DNA of 64,000 nt, taken from contig CAYTTY010000016.1 in NCBI GenBank assembly GCA_964440935.1, forward strand, positions 4,365 through 68,364, written 5' to 3'. The position numbers and the translations under genes are program-made. The notes under the pieces are model-generated. The model saw nothing but the letters and a program-made list of their open reading frames with translations, ran no database searches and was not told the origin of the DNA. The stretch's first letter is position 1. Each line of letters begins with the position of its first letter. Positions 27,192 through 35,119 of this stretch are shown piece after piece. This DNA is from WJJR01 sp964440935 (GTDB lineage Bacteria > Zixibacteria > MSB-5A5 > WJJR01).

Positions 27192-27926
27192 ATGAGCGAA
27201 GCCGAATCCAAATCGCAGCCGAACGAAACGCCCGCTGCGCCCCCCGATCCGAATGAGCGTTTTCGCTATATCGGATTCGGGATTTACCCAAAGACACCAC
27301 AGAAATTCTGGAAGTCGGAAAAGGAAGCGGAGGAGTTTGCCAAGACTGTTGCGATTCACCGGTACGGTGAGACGTTTGAGCGCGACTTCTCGTCACTTCA
27401 AATTATTCCGGTCTCCAAAGCGGACAAGATCATCGTTACGATCGTTTCGGTGATCATGCTGGCGACCGTGGCGATGCCGTGGGTGGCGTTCCGCACGATG
27501 AGCGGGACCGACTTCACGATGTACTGGCCGCAGGCGCTGGGGACCTTGCTGGGCGGCTTGGGGACCGCATTTGCCGGCGGTTGGGCCGTCGGGTTGTCAG
27601 CGATTCTGGGTGTGATCCTGATGATCGGTGGGCCGCTGGTTGGCTTGTGGTCTTTGGTGATGTTATGGATGAAAGCGAAGAGTGACGAGGAGTATTTCAA
27701 GCGCCTGAAACGACCACTGGGACTGGGGTACTATTTGTTTTTCTCGTTGTTCGCCATGTTCATTCTGTCCTTCGTGGGAGGGAATATCCCCGGCTATTCC
27801 ACCTGGGGGCTGATCAATCCCGGCGATTCGTACGGGGCGATGTCGTTTATCACGGTCATGTCGTACGGACCGTACGTGGCGGCCGCGCTGGGACTGGTGG
27901 CCGCGGTCAAGTCGGGTGATTTGTAA
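27192..27926 (+). CDS. Uncharacterised membrane protein of the TonB-system operon
   Basis: 244 residues. It has a polar N-terminal ~75 residues (RFRYIGFGIYPKTPQKFWKS), then about four to five transmembrane helices (about 79-98, 113-128, 131-156, 178-196 and 218-238). No enzymatic motif is recognised. It is placed between the TPR gene and the ExbB-like gene, 36 and 138 bp away. The cytosolic head and membrane bundle suggest an accessory part of the energising complex; that is inference from position only. Confidence 0.7.
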   Translation: MSEAESKSQPNETPAAPPDPNERFRYIGFGIYPKTPQKFWKSEKEAEEFAKTVAIHRYGETFERDFSSLQIIPVSKADKIIVTIVSVIMLATVAMPWVAFRTMSGTDFTMYWPQALGTLLGGLGTAFAGGWAVGLSAILGVILMIGGPLVGLWSLVMLWMKAKSDEEYFKRLKRPLGLGYYLFFSLFAMFILSFVGGNIPGYSTWGLINPGDSYGAMSFITVMSYGPYVAAALGLVAAVKSGDL

Positions 27927-28064
27927 TTGGAGTGAGCCCGTGCTGTGCGTGACTGCGCAGGTGGTTGAGTGGACAATGATAACGATATGATATGTGCGGT
28001 AACACGGACGTCGCTCAGGGTGTGGTAACGTGGGCGATGGTCGGTGGTCTAAAGGAGGCGATCA

Positions 28065-28805
28065 GTGAAACAAGGGTTGTTTGTCATCATCGTTCTGGTG
28101 GTTGCGCTGGCGACGGGATTTGCGATCTACAGCCAGTTGCCCAAATACCTGCAGGAAGGTGGACCGGTGGTTGCGCTGTTGATTGCGCTGTCGGTAATGC
28201 TTATCGCGTTTATTCTGGAACGATTGTTCACGTTGCGCAAAGCGCGCGGCACCATGTCGGTGCAGGCGTTCTTTAAGCGCGTCATCGATACCCTGCGCAA
28301 AGAGGATTACAAGGGCGCGGTGGCGACCTGCGAGAAGCAGCGTGGATCGTTGGCCAATGTCATTCGTGCGGGGATCGAACGGTACGCCCAAGTCAAGGAC
28401 GACCAGTCCTTGAACATGGACAAACGGATGGAAGAGACGCAGCGCGCCATCGAAGAGGCGAACGCGCTGGAGGTGCCGCTGTTGGAGCGGAACCTGATTG
28501 CACTGTCGACGATCGCCTCGATTGCAACGATGCTGGGTCTGTTGGGTACAACGATTGGAATGATTCGCGCGTTCCAGGCAACCGGCCACGCCGCGGGCGG
28601 CGTCATCGACGCCAGCCAGTTGGCCCGAGGCATCTCCGAGGCACTGGTCAATACGGCCGGTGGGTTGTTCAATGCCATTGTCGGCATTATCGCGTACAAC
28701 TTCTTCGTCAATAAGGTGGACAGCTTCAACTACACCATTGACGAAGCGTCGTACGAAGTCGTGCAGTTGTTCAAGTCGCGCGAGGCACAGACAGCGGGGT
28801 CCTAA
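28065..28805 (+). CDS. exbB: MotA/TolQ/ExbB-type proton channel protein
   Basis: 246 residues with a GTG start behind an excellent AAAGGAGG. One N-terminal helix (about 5-22) and a second (30-48) precede the long cytoplasmic stalk. The conserved channel block LLERNLIALSTIASIATMLGLLGTTIGMI lies near residues 140-170, and the last helix is in GISEALVNTAGGLFNAIVGII. With ExbD it forms the proton-driven motor that energises TonB or Tol processes. The gene is followed immediately by two ExbD genes and a TonB gene. Confidence 0.92.
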   Translation: MKQGLFVIIVLVVALATGFAIYSQLPKYLQEGGPVVALLIALSVMLIAFILERLFTLRKARGTMSVQAFFKRVIDTLRKEDYKGAVATCEKQRGSLANVIRAGIERYAQVKDDQSLNMDKRMEETQRAIEEANALEVPLLERNLIALSTIASIATMLGLLGTTIGMIRAFQATGHAAGGVIDASQLARGISEALVNTAGGLFNAIVGIIAYNFFVNKVDSFNYTIDEASYEVVQLFKSREAQTAGS

Positions 28806-28808
28806 GAT

Positions 28809-29318
28809 ATGCTGAAGAAGGGTAAACGGCGCGTCAATATTGTGCTCGACATGACGCCGATGGTCGACATCGCGTTCCTGTTGTTGATCTTTTACATGGC
28901 GACAACGCAGTTCAAACCGCCGTCACAGAAAGATGTCACACTGCCGATGTCGACGTCGCAACGCGATCTGCCGCTGAAGAACTATTTGACCATCACCGTG
29001 ACCGATATGGATTCGGTGTTCGTGGACGTGATCATCAACACCAAGAAATGGAATCCGGAAATCGGCGATTCGATGGAAGTGCCGGATCGGATGTACACGG
29101 AGACAAGCGCGGCAAACGTCGGCAGCGTGATCCAGAACATGCGGGTTAAAGCGCTGCGGCAGGGCATACGAGACTTGTTTTTGGTCTTAAAGGCCGATAA
29201 GCAAGCGTCGTACGGCGCCGTCGAGACCATCATGGATGCCATGCAGGATGAGAATCTGACGAGCTTCCAAGTCGTGACCGACCTGGATCCGTCGCTCTCG
29301 AGAGCCGGTGGGTCGTAG
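28809..29318 (+). CDS. exbD: ExbD/TolR-type protein (copy 1)
   Basis: 169 residues. A short basic N-terminus leads into VLDMTPMVDIAFLLLIFYM, where Asp20 is the proton-carrying residue of the single transmembrane helix. The periplasmic domain follows. It has a 3-bp gap from the ExbB gene. A second, longer ExbD-like gene lies 90 bp downstream, so the complex may contain an ExbD heterodimer or two alternative subunits. Confidence 0.9.
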   Translation: MLKKGKRRVNIVLDMTPMVDIAFLLLIFYMATTQFKPPSQKDVTLPMSTSQRDLPLKNYLTITVTDMDSVFVDVIINTKKWNPEIGDSMEVPDRMYTETSAANVGSVIQNMRVKALRQGIRDLFLVLKADKQASYGAVETIMDAMQDENLTSFQVVTDLDPSLSRAGGS

Positions 29319-29408
29319 TTGGACGCATACGGCCGTTCGGTACGTATAATCTAATGGGGAGTACCCCTGGCAACCGTTCAATGGTTGAATTGAGTAAGGG
29401 ATAGGCAT

Positions 29409-30011
29409 ATGGGCGCTGATGTTGGCGGTGGTGCGGAAAAACCACAAAAAGGGAAAAAGGGATTACGGCGGCCAAAGCGGCGCATTTCGATTCGCCTCGA
29501 TATGACGCCGATGGTGGATATTGCCTTTCTGCTGTTGATCTTCTACATGGTCTCAACAGTGTTTGCCGAGCCGCAGGCCATGGAAATCAATTTGCCGCCG
29601 GACAAAGACGTTGAGACACCCGCGCCGGAATCGAAGATTCTGATTTTGCGCGTGGCCGAGGACGATCAGATTTACTGGAACATCGGCGAGCAGGACCCGA
29701 CGCCGATATCGCTGGTGGCCCTGCCGAAGCTGTTGCAAGACAAGGTGTACGAAGTTCCCGGTCTGATTACGCTGATCAAGATCAATAAAGGCGCTCACTA
29801 CGAACGGATGGTGCAAATTCTTGATCGTATTGAGGTTGTGGAATACCGCATGCGCCAGGCCCAACAAGAGGCGATTGAGCGGGGAGAGCGTTCACCGACT
29901 GAAGAGGAGTTTTCGTATACCTTTTCGCTAGGGCCTTGGACGCGGTTGGATACACGACTGATCAGCGAGGTCACCGGAACCGAAGAGACAGAGGATTCCG
30001 AGGAGAGTTAG
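29409..30011 (+). CDS. exbD: ExbD/TolR-type protein (copy 2)
   Basis: 200 residues. It has a longer, Lys/Arg-rich cytoplasmic N-terminus than copy 1, then RLDMTPMVDIAFLLLIFYM with the conserved Asp37, and a periplasmic domain with an extra acidic C-terminal tail (GTEETEDSEES). The transmembrane segment is nearly identical to that of copy 1, while the periplasmic parts have diverged, as expected after an old duplication. The AAGGGATAGG upstream is a usable ribosome-binding site. The TonB gene starts 3 bp after its stop. Confidence 0.9.
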   Translation: MGADVGGGAEKPQKGKKGLRRPKRRISIRLDMTPMVDIAFLLLIFYMVSTVFAEPQAMEINLPPDKDVETPAPESKILILRVAEDDQIYWNIGEQDPTPISLVALPKLLQDKVYEVPGLITLIKINKGAHYERMVQILDRIEVVEYRMRQAQQEAIERGERSPTEEEFSYTFSLGPWTRLDTRLISEVTGTEETEDSEES

Positions 30012-30014
30012 GTT

Positions 30015-30767
30015 ATGAGTGCCAAGACTGCCGGCTCAACGGTCGCGTCGTCCTTGATGGGGGCGTTGGAGCTTAAGCGCTACTATCAGAGGAGCATGAC
30101 GCTCGGCGTCATGATCGCCGCGGCGATTCACCTGTCCATCATTGGAGGGGTCCTCTTCTATCAGTATTTGAAGGAACGCGCCAAGGATGATGACGCGGTG
30201 GCGGTCGTGCGAATCAAGACCATGTCAGACGTTGCTCCTCCGCCGTCGATGACCCAGCAGAAACCGCAGGTGGCCGTCGAGCAGCCCGATATCGCGCCGC
30301 CGACGATCGGTATCCCGACCCCGGTTCCCGATGAGGAAGTGGTGGAGGAAGTGCGGTTCGCGACACGTGCTGAACTGGCGGAATTATCGGCACCGGTCGA
30401 GGCCGCCGCTGGTACCGGTGGTGGAGACTCCGTGATTGTCGACATTCCGCTCGAGGAATATTTCCCAGATGCCGATGAGTTTGTGGCCGTCGAGGAAATG
30501 CCGGCGCAGATTCACGAGGAGCAGCCGGTCTATCCGGAAATGGCGGCACTCACCGAGAAGAGTGGAACCGTGTGGGTACAGGCCCTTGTTGATAAAGAGG
30601 GCAAAGTGCGCGATGCCCGTGTCTTGAAACCGTCGGGTACCAACGTCGGATTCGAGGAAGCCGCCCTCGAAGCGGCCTACAAGAACCGTTACAAACCGGC
30701 GATTCAGAACGGCCGTCCGGTGGCCGTCTGGGTGTCCTACAAAGTCGATTTCAAGTTCCGAAAGTAG
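30015..30767 (+). CDS. tonB: TonB-family energy transducer (copy 1)
   Basis: 250 residues. It has an N-terminal membrane anchor (about 34-52), then a proline-rich periplasmic spacer (PPPSMTQQKPQVAVEQPDIA). The C-terminal TonB domain (about 160-250) contains QPVYPEMAALTEKSGTVWVQ and AALEAAYKNRYKPAIQNGRPVAVWV. It couples the ExbB/ExbD motor to outer-membrane receptors such as the one at 53501. It is the last gene before a strong terminator. A same-length paralogue begins 562 bp downstream. Confidence 0.92.
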   Translation: MSAKTAGSTVASSLMGALELKRYYQRSMTLGVMIAAAIHLSIIGGVLFYQYLKERAKDDDAVAVVRIKTMSDVAPPPSMTQQKPQVAVEQPDIAPPTIGIPTPVPDEEVVEEVRFATRAELAELSAPVEAAAGTGGGDSVIVDIPLEEYFPDADEFVAVEEMPAQIHEEQPVYPEMAALTEKSGTVWVQALVDKEGKVRDARVLKPSGTNVGFEEAALEAAYKNRYKPAIQNGRPVAVWVSYKVDFKFRK

Positions 30768-30790
30768 TTCTGGACATCAGTTGAAGTTTG

Positions 30791-30820
30791 AACGCCCCGC
30801 TGTTACGCGGGGCGTTTTTT
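30791..30820 (+). terminator. Intrinsic terminator of the ExbB/ExbD/TonB operon
   Basis: A perfect stem, AACGCCCCGC (30791-30800) with GCGGGGCGTT (30807-30816), has a 6-nt loop, and the T-run occupies 30815-30820. It is 23 bp after the tonB copy 1 stop. This is the clearest rho-independent terminator in the window. Confidence 0.9.
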
Positions 30821-30847
30821 GGGGCAAAGGTCACATGAACCGCTCTT

Positions 30848-31135
30848 CTATAGCGGTTGTCCAGAATAACTGTCCGATTCCAGAGTGCCGTCACGCGCCG
30901 TCGCGTGACGGCTATCTCCACTACCGACAAGGCGTCACCCGAGGGCGGGTGACGCCACATAGAAGCGATTGTCAGAATTGACTTCCGATTGACCGGGCGA
31001 TGTAGCACGGGCGCCTCGTTTATACTGAGTAAGCCGAAGTGCCCGTGCGGCATGGCCCGTTCGACCATGCTCACGGCAAGCGGGACGGCCATGCTACGGT
31101 CTCGTGAATCGGAAAGTTCTTCTGACAATTCCTCT
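30848..31135. repeat. Composite MITE-like repeat between the two tonB genes
   Basis: Two units lie back to back. Unit 1 (30848-30960) starts with TATAGCGGTTGTCCAGAAT and contains two hairpins (GCCGTCACGCG...CGCGTGACGGC and GGCGTCACCC...GGGTGACGCC). Its reverse complement recurs at 52936-53046 with only a handful of differences. Unit 2 (30961-31135) is bounded by imperfect inverted ends sharing ATTGTCAGAA and TTCCGATT. Neither unit has a credible gene; open frames crossing it arise from the palindromes. The remaining bases to 31328 hold the upstream region of tonB copy 2. Confidence 0.75.
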
Positions 31136-31328
31136 ACATTACGCAGGGTGGACTTCGCCCACCAATCCTCTGACACCGCTCAAACTTGGCATTCGTGGAA
31201 TAATACTGCCTGCTACGAGTATTTCTGGTAGACCGCATCCTCACTCGTCAGTACGAAAACTGGTCTGTTCAACTGGTGCATGAGTTGCACCGCAGCGTCA
31301 GGGTATGGCCATACGAGAGGGGGGCAAG

Positions 31329-32081
31329 ATGATTCCGACGAATTCGACAATCGGCGCGACTGAGCTGAAGCGCCAGTACCAATCATCAATGGTGTCAGCG
31401 CTGATCTTGGCGGCGTTGTTTCACCTGTGTCTGGTCAGTGCGGCATTGATCTGGGATGACGCGTCTGGAGTTCCGGGTCCGCCGCCGGGGACACCGACTG
31501 ACACCGAAGGACAGATTATTCTGAAACCACTGCCGCCACCGGCACCGGTCGATGCCGACCTCTTGAAGGATCTGGCGGGAACACTTCCCGCCGAGTTCTC
31601 CGCCGGCTCGATTCCGGTTCCGACGCCGGACGAGTTGGTGTACGCAGAACCGGCGTTTCCCACCAGGGCGGAACTGGCCTCATATAATGCCGGACAATCG
31701 CTTCCCGGATTTGGCGAATTCGGTGAACCTGGGGCGACCGGCGATGCGTCCCGTTTGGGTGCTGTTGACTACCCACAGCCCGACGAGTTCGTGGTGGTCG
31801 ATACGATGCCTGTTCTGGTGAAGCTGGTCGAGCCTGAGTATCCCGAGGTCGCCATCCTCACCAGAGTGGAAGGCGCCGTCTGGGTTCAGGCGTTGGTGGA
31901 TAGCGACGGTTCGGTGAAGACGGCCAAGGTGCTCAAGCATTCAGATACCAAGGTAGGATTCGAAGAAGCGGCGGTGGTGGCGGCTTACGAGTGCAAGTAT
32001 CGCCCCGCATTGCAAAACAACCGTCCGGTACCTGTATGGGTCGCGTACAAGGTCCAATTCAAACTGGCAGAGCATCAATAG
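31329..32081 (+). CDS. tonB: TonB-family energy transducer (copy 2)
   Basis: The start is the ATG at 31329, with GAGGGGGG 6-12 nt upstream; an ATG at 31305 is in frame but lacks this spacing. The 250-residue protein is a paralogue of the one at 30015: both begin with an ALELKRxYQ/ATELKRQYQ block before the anchor helix, and both end in a domain of type GAVWVQALVDSDG and ECKYRPALQNNRPVPVWVAY. The spacer is shorter in charged residues and richer in Gly/Pro. It is separated from copy 1 by a terminator and a repeat, so it is probably transcribed on its own. Confidence 0.9.
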   Translation: MIPTNSTIGATELKRQYQSSMVSALILAALFHLCLVSAALIWDDASGVPGPPPGTPTDTEGQIILKPLPPPAPVDADLLKDLAGTLPAEFSAGSIPVPTPDELVYAEPAFPTRAELASYNAGQSLPGFGEFGEPGATGDASRLGAVDYPQPDEFVVVDTMPVLVKLVEPEYPEVAILTRVEGAVWVQALVDSDGSVKTAKVLKHSDTKVGFEEAAVVAAYECKYRPALQNNRPVPVWVAYKVQFKLAEHQ

Positions 32082-32159
32082 CATACAGCGTTCAGCCCGT
32101 CCAGACACTGGCACAATCCGGTTGACCCTTCCGGCTCAAACGCGCTTACTGTACGCGTC

Positions 32160-32885
32160 ATGAGCCCAGGGTCAGCCGGTACGATTTTCAGTCTGCGCCG
32201 CGAGATGGTGGAGATCGGCGCGCGTCTGTATGACCGCGGGCTGATCGTGGCCTCGGAGGGGAATATCTCGGCCCGGCTCCCTGACGGCCGCATCCTCGTG
32301 ACACCGGCGGGGATGTGCAAAGGGCGGATGAAGCCCGAGGACCTGGTTGTCGTCGAACGCAGCGGCGATCATGCGCAGGGCACGCACCAGGCGTCGACCG
32401 AAGTGAGGATGCATCTGGCGGCGTTAATCGCGCGCGACGATGTCCACGCTTGTGTCCACGCGCATCCACCGTACGCCACCGCCTTCGCCGTCGCGGGGAT
32501 TCCCTTGCTCGATTGTGTGCTGCCCGAAGTGGTCGCCACGCTCGGATCCATTCCCCTGACCGACTATGCAACACCATCGACACCTGAAGTCGGCGAATCC
32601 GTGATGAAGTACATCGAACAATTCGACGCGTTCCTGCTGAAGAATCACGGTGTGCTCACGCTCGGTTGTGGTCTCGAGTCGGCGTTTCAGAAGATGGAAA
32701 CGGTCGAACGGTTGGCACAGATTGTGCATCTGGCGCGGAGTCTGGGAAACGTGGATACGTTATCGTGCCAGGATGTTGAAACGCTGTTCAATCTGACCGG
32801 TCGCTTGCATTCACGATTCAGTGGCTCGCAAACGCCGATCTGTGGCACCTGCCGTATCGGTGATCCAAAACGAACTCACGAATAA
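32160..32885 (+). CDS. Class II aldolase/adducin-family protein (fuculose-phosphate aldolase-like)
   Basis: 241 residues. The family's zinc and catalytic elements are visible: SEGNISARL at the phosphate-binding loop, the catalytic Glu in STEVRMHLA, the zinc ligands in VHAHPPYATA (His-x-His) and the third His in LKNHGVLTLG. It probably cleaves or epimerises a short sugar phosphate such as L-fuculose-1-P or ribulose-5-P. No sugar kinase or isomerase gene is adjacent, so the substrate cannot be assigned. The following gene begins 9 bp downstream. Confidence 0.88.
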   Translation: MSPGSAGTIFSLRREMVEIGARLYDRGLIVASEGNISARLPDGRILVTPAGMCKGRMKPEDLVVVERSGDHAQGTHQASTEVRMHLAALIARDDVHACVHAHPPYATAFAVAGIPLLDCVLPEVVATLGSIPLTDYATPSTPEVGESVMKYIEQFDAFLLKNHGVLTLGCGLESAFQKMETVERLAQIVHLARSLGNVDTLSCQDVETLFNLTGRLHSRFSGSQTPICGTCRIGDPKRTHE

Positions 32886-32894
32886 GACGCCTCG

Positions 32895-34145
32895 ATGCCT
32901 ATTTCTGACCGCACACCGCTGATCGGACGCATCCAACTCGACCGTGCCGACCGTTTGCAGCGGATGCCGGTGGCGTTGGACGCCGACCTGGATCGGATCG
33001 CCGCACGGATGCGGCAGCGCGCCGTTGAGGTGTTCGATCTATCGCAGCGCATTGCCCCGGCAGCAGTGCCCGAACAGAAAGTGGCGACGGTGCCGGGCGG
33101 TGACCCACTCGGACCGGCGGATTCGCACAGCATGTCGAAGCTGACAGATGCGGTCGCGCGCTGGTATCAGGATCGCTTTGGCGTGCGCTTGAATGCCGAT
33201 ACCGAAGTCGAGCTGGCGCCCAATGCGAGTGTGGCGGCCGCCTTGATTGCGCTCTCGTTTATCGATGCCGGTGACATGGCGTTGCTTCCCGATCCCGGAC
33301 CACCGATGTATCGCACCGCTGTGATTCTGGCCGGCGGCGGGGTCATTCCGTATCCGCTGTTGGAGCGTAACGATTATCTGCCGAACCTCTCGGCAATGGA
33401 GAATGGTTTGGCGGGGCGCTTGCGATTGTTGGTCGTGAACTATCCAAATGATCCGACGACGGCGATGAGCGATCTCAACGAATTCTCCGAGATCGCGACG
33501 TTTGGACGCAAGAACAACATCATTGTCTTATCCAATGCGTCATTTGCTCAGGCCACCTCCAACTCTCAACGCCCGCACAGTTTACTCGAAGTGCGTGGTG
33601 CGCGCGGTAGTGTTGTGGAGTTGCTTCCGTTCGATGATGCCTTTGGTATGCCGGAGTTACCGTTGACGGCGGTCGCCGGCAACCGCGATGTGATTGCGGC
33701 GTTGCGATTCATGCTCGATGTGGCCGGTTTGCAACCGTCGGCGCGTCAAGTCATGGCGGCGGCGGCGGTGTTGGAGCATGCCCAGGACATGTGTTTGGCT
33801 CGCATGAACCGGTTACAGGAATCGCGCAGGATCATTAGTGATGCGTTGTCGAAGTTGTCCTGGCGCGTCCGGTCATCGGCGACCACTCCCTTCATTTGGG
33901 CGGCTGTGCCGACGGCGATGGATATGAATGCGTTGTGTCGACGATTACTGCGTCGCACCGGTATCAGAGTGAAACCGGGCACGGCATTTGGCGAACGTGG
34001 TGAGGGATATGTGCGCATCGCCCTCCCCGAAGATATCGGCACCGCCAACACGGTCGCCAAACGTCTCGGCAGCCATGCACGGTTGTACCAACGCCGGATC
34101 CCACGTGGCCGTCGCACGCGGCGCAAGCGCCAATCCGACAACTAG
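32895..34145 (+). CDS. Aminotransferase class I/II-fold protein lacking the PLP lysine
   Basis: 416 residues that align from about residue 75 to the end with LL-diaminopimelate/aspartate aminotransferase-type enzymes: RWYQDRFGVRLNADTEVELA, LLPDPGPPMYRTAVILAGG, VVNYPNDPT and a C-terminal EGYVRIALPED. The PLP-binding residues are replaced. Where the family has SLSKT, this has PFDDA, with Asp248 in the lysine position. The Asp that holds the pyridine nitrogen is Asn214, and the following Tyr is Phe217. The Arg of the next phosphate site is also missing. The frame is intact, so it is more likely a pseudoenzyme than a pseudogene. The last 20 residues are strongly basic (RRIPRGRRTRRKRQ). Confidence 0.82.
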   Translation: MPISDRTPLIGRIQLDRADRLQRMPVALDADLDRIAARMRQRAVEVFDLSQRIAPAAVPEQKVATVPGGDPLGPADSHSMSKLTDAVARWYQDRFGVRLNADTEVELAPNASVAAALIALSFIDAGDMALLPDPGPPMYRTAVILAGGGVIPYPLLERNDYLPNLSAMENGLAGRLRLLVVNYPNDPTTAMSDLNEFSEIATFGRKNNIIVLSNASFAQATSNSQRPHSLLEVRGARGSVVELLPFDDAFGMPELPLTAVAGNRDVIAALRFMLDVAGLQPSARQVMAAAAVLEHAQDMCLARMNRLQESRRIISDALSKLSWRVRSSATTPFIWAAVPTAMDMNALCRRLLRRTGIRVKPGTAFGERGEGYVRIALPEDIGTANTVAKRLGSHARLYQRRIPRGRRTRRKRQSDN

Positions 34146-34184
34146 CGATCACGTCCCGTCAACCCGCCGGAGGACACTCCCATC

Positions 34185-34562
34185 ATGGCCAAGATTCGCT
34201 TGCAGAATATGATGTTTTACGGATATCACGGTGTATCCAAAGCCGAGCGGGAAACCGGCCGTCGTTTTGAAGTCGACTGCGAACTCGACGTCAATATTGC
34301 ATCGGCTGCAACCAGCGACAAGCTCGAAGAAACGGTCAACTACACGGCCGTCTATGATCTGATTGAACACATTGTGCAAGTACGGAAGTTTAACCTGCTC
34401 GAGTCGGTTGCCGTGCGCATCGCACACGATATTATCGAGCGCTTTCATGTCGGCCGGGTCATTGTACGTGTGCGCAAACGCATCCCGCCGATTCCCGGCA
34501 ATCTTGATTGCATCGAAGTGGAGTACGATTCAGCAACCGACGGGGCCAAGTCCAGTACCTAG
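34185..34562 (+). CDS. folB: Dihydroneopterin aldolase
   Basis: Splits dihydroneopterin to 6-hydroxymethyl-dihydropterin in folate synthesis. 125 residues, with the conserved FYGYHGVSKAERETGRRFEVD (split by the usual loop), the NYTAVYDLI block and the active-site lysine in VRVRKRIPPIPG. A GGAGG lies about 12 nt upstream of the ATG. It overlaps or adjoins folK, the next enzyme of the pathway. Confidence 0.93.
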   Translation: MAKIRLQNMMFYGYHGVSKAERETGRRFEVDCELDVNIASAATSDKLEETVNYTAVYDLIEHIVQVRKFNLLESVAVRIAHDIIERFHVGRVIVRVRKRIPPIPGNLDCIEVEYDSATDGAKSST

Positions 34563-35119
34563 CATCGACCGGTTGGGAGGAGACCACGACACCGGAGCAA
34601 GCCTCACATCATCATGTCATTATCGGTTTAGGCTCAAATCAAGGCGACCGGTTGGCGCTCATGGCCGAAGCCGTACGGCGGTTGTTGAAGACAGTTGTCA
34701 GCGGGTCACTGCGTTCGTCTCGTGTCTACGAGACCAAGCCGATTGGCCCGACGGGAGATGATCCGTTCCTGAACGCGGCCATCGAATTCCATACCGATTG
34801 GCGGGCGGAAGATCTGTTTCGTTTCATGCAGACGGTCGAATCGGATCTCGGGCGGCGGGCACCGCGATCGGGGCCCCGGACGATTGATCTCGATGTATTG
34901 TTCTATGATGATCACGTTCAGAAGACGGACTTTCTGGAGATCCCCCACCCGCGCCTACATGAACGCGACTTCGTGTTGCGTCCCTTAGCCGATCTGGCCT
35001 CTGATTTGATCCATCCCATCTTGAAACGTTCAATTCGCGATCTTCTTGATGACATCACCGGCGAGTCATGCATTATTGGCGTGTTCGCGCCGCACATCCC
35101 CGGACCGGATGAGCCATGA
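34508..35119 (+). CDS. folK: 2-amino-4-hydroxy-6-hydroxymethyldihydropteridine pyrophosphokinase
   Basis: Transfers pyrophosphate from ATP to hydroxymethyl-dihydropterin. The family blocks are VIIGLGSNQGDRLALM, RSSRVYETKPIGPT, PFLNAAIEF, RSGPRTIDLDVLFY and IPHPRLHERDFVLRPLADL. The only ATG/GTG/TTG in frame before the conserved region is at 34508, inside folB, giving a 55-bp overlap and a 37-residue non-conserved leader. A much better placed GGGAGG (34575-34580) has an in-frame ACG at 34586 five bases later, so translation may really begin there. The enzyme call is certain; the start is not. Its stop overlaps the next ATG. Confidence 0.92.
   Translation: MHRSGVRFSNRRGQVQYLASTGWEETTTPEQASHHHVIIGLGSNQGDRLALMAEAVRRLLKTVVSGSLRSSRVYETKPIGPTGDDPFLNAAIEFHTDWRAEDLFRFMQTVESDLGRRAPRSGPRTIDLDVLFYDDHVQKTDFLEIPHPRLHERDFVLRPLADLASDLIHPILKRSIRDLLDDITGESCIIGVFAPHIPGPDEP

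Noticed and set aside
30751..31176. 141-codon reverse open frame that resembles a + strand frame at 52876-53169
   Set aside because: The apparent protein similarity (MWRHPPSGDALSVVEIAVTR and MWRHPPSGDVLSVVEIAVTR) comes from the inverted DNA repeat; hairpins and lack of other signals argue against a gene.
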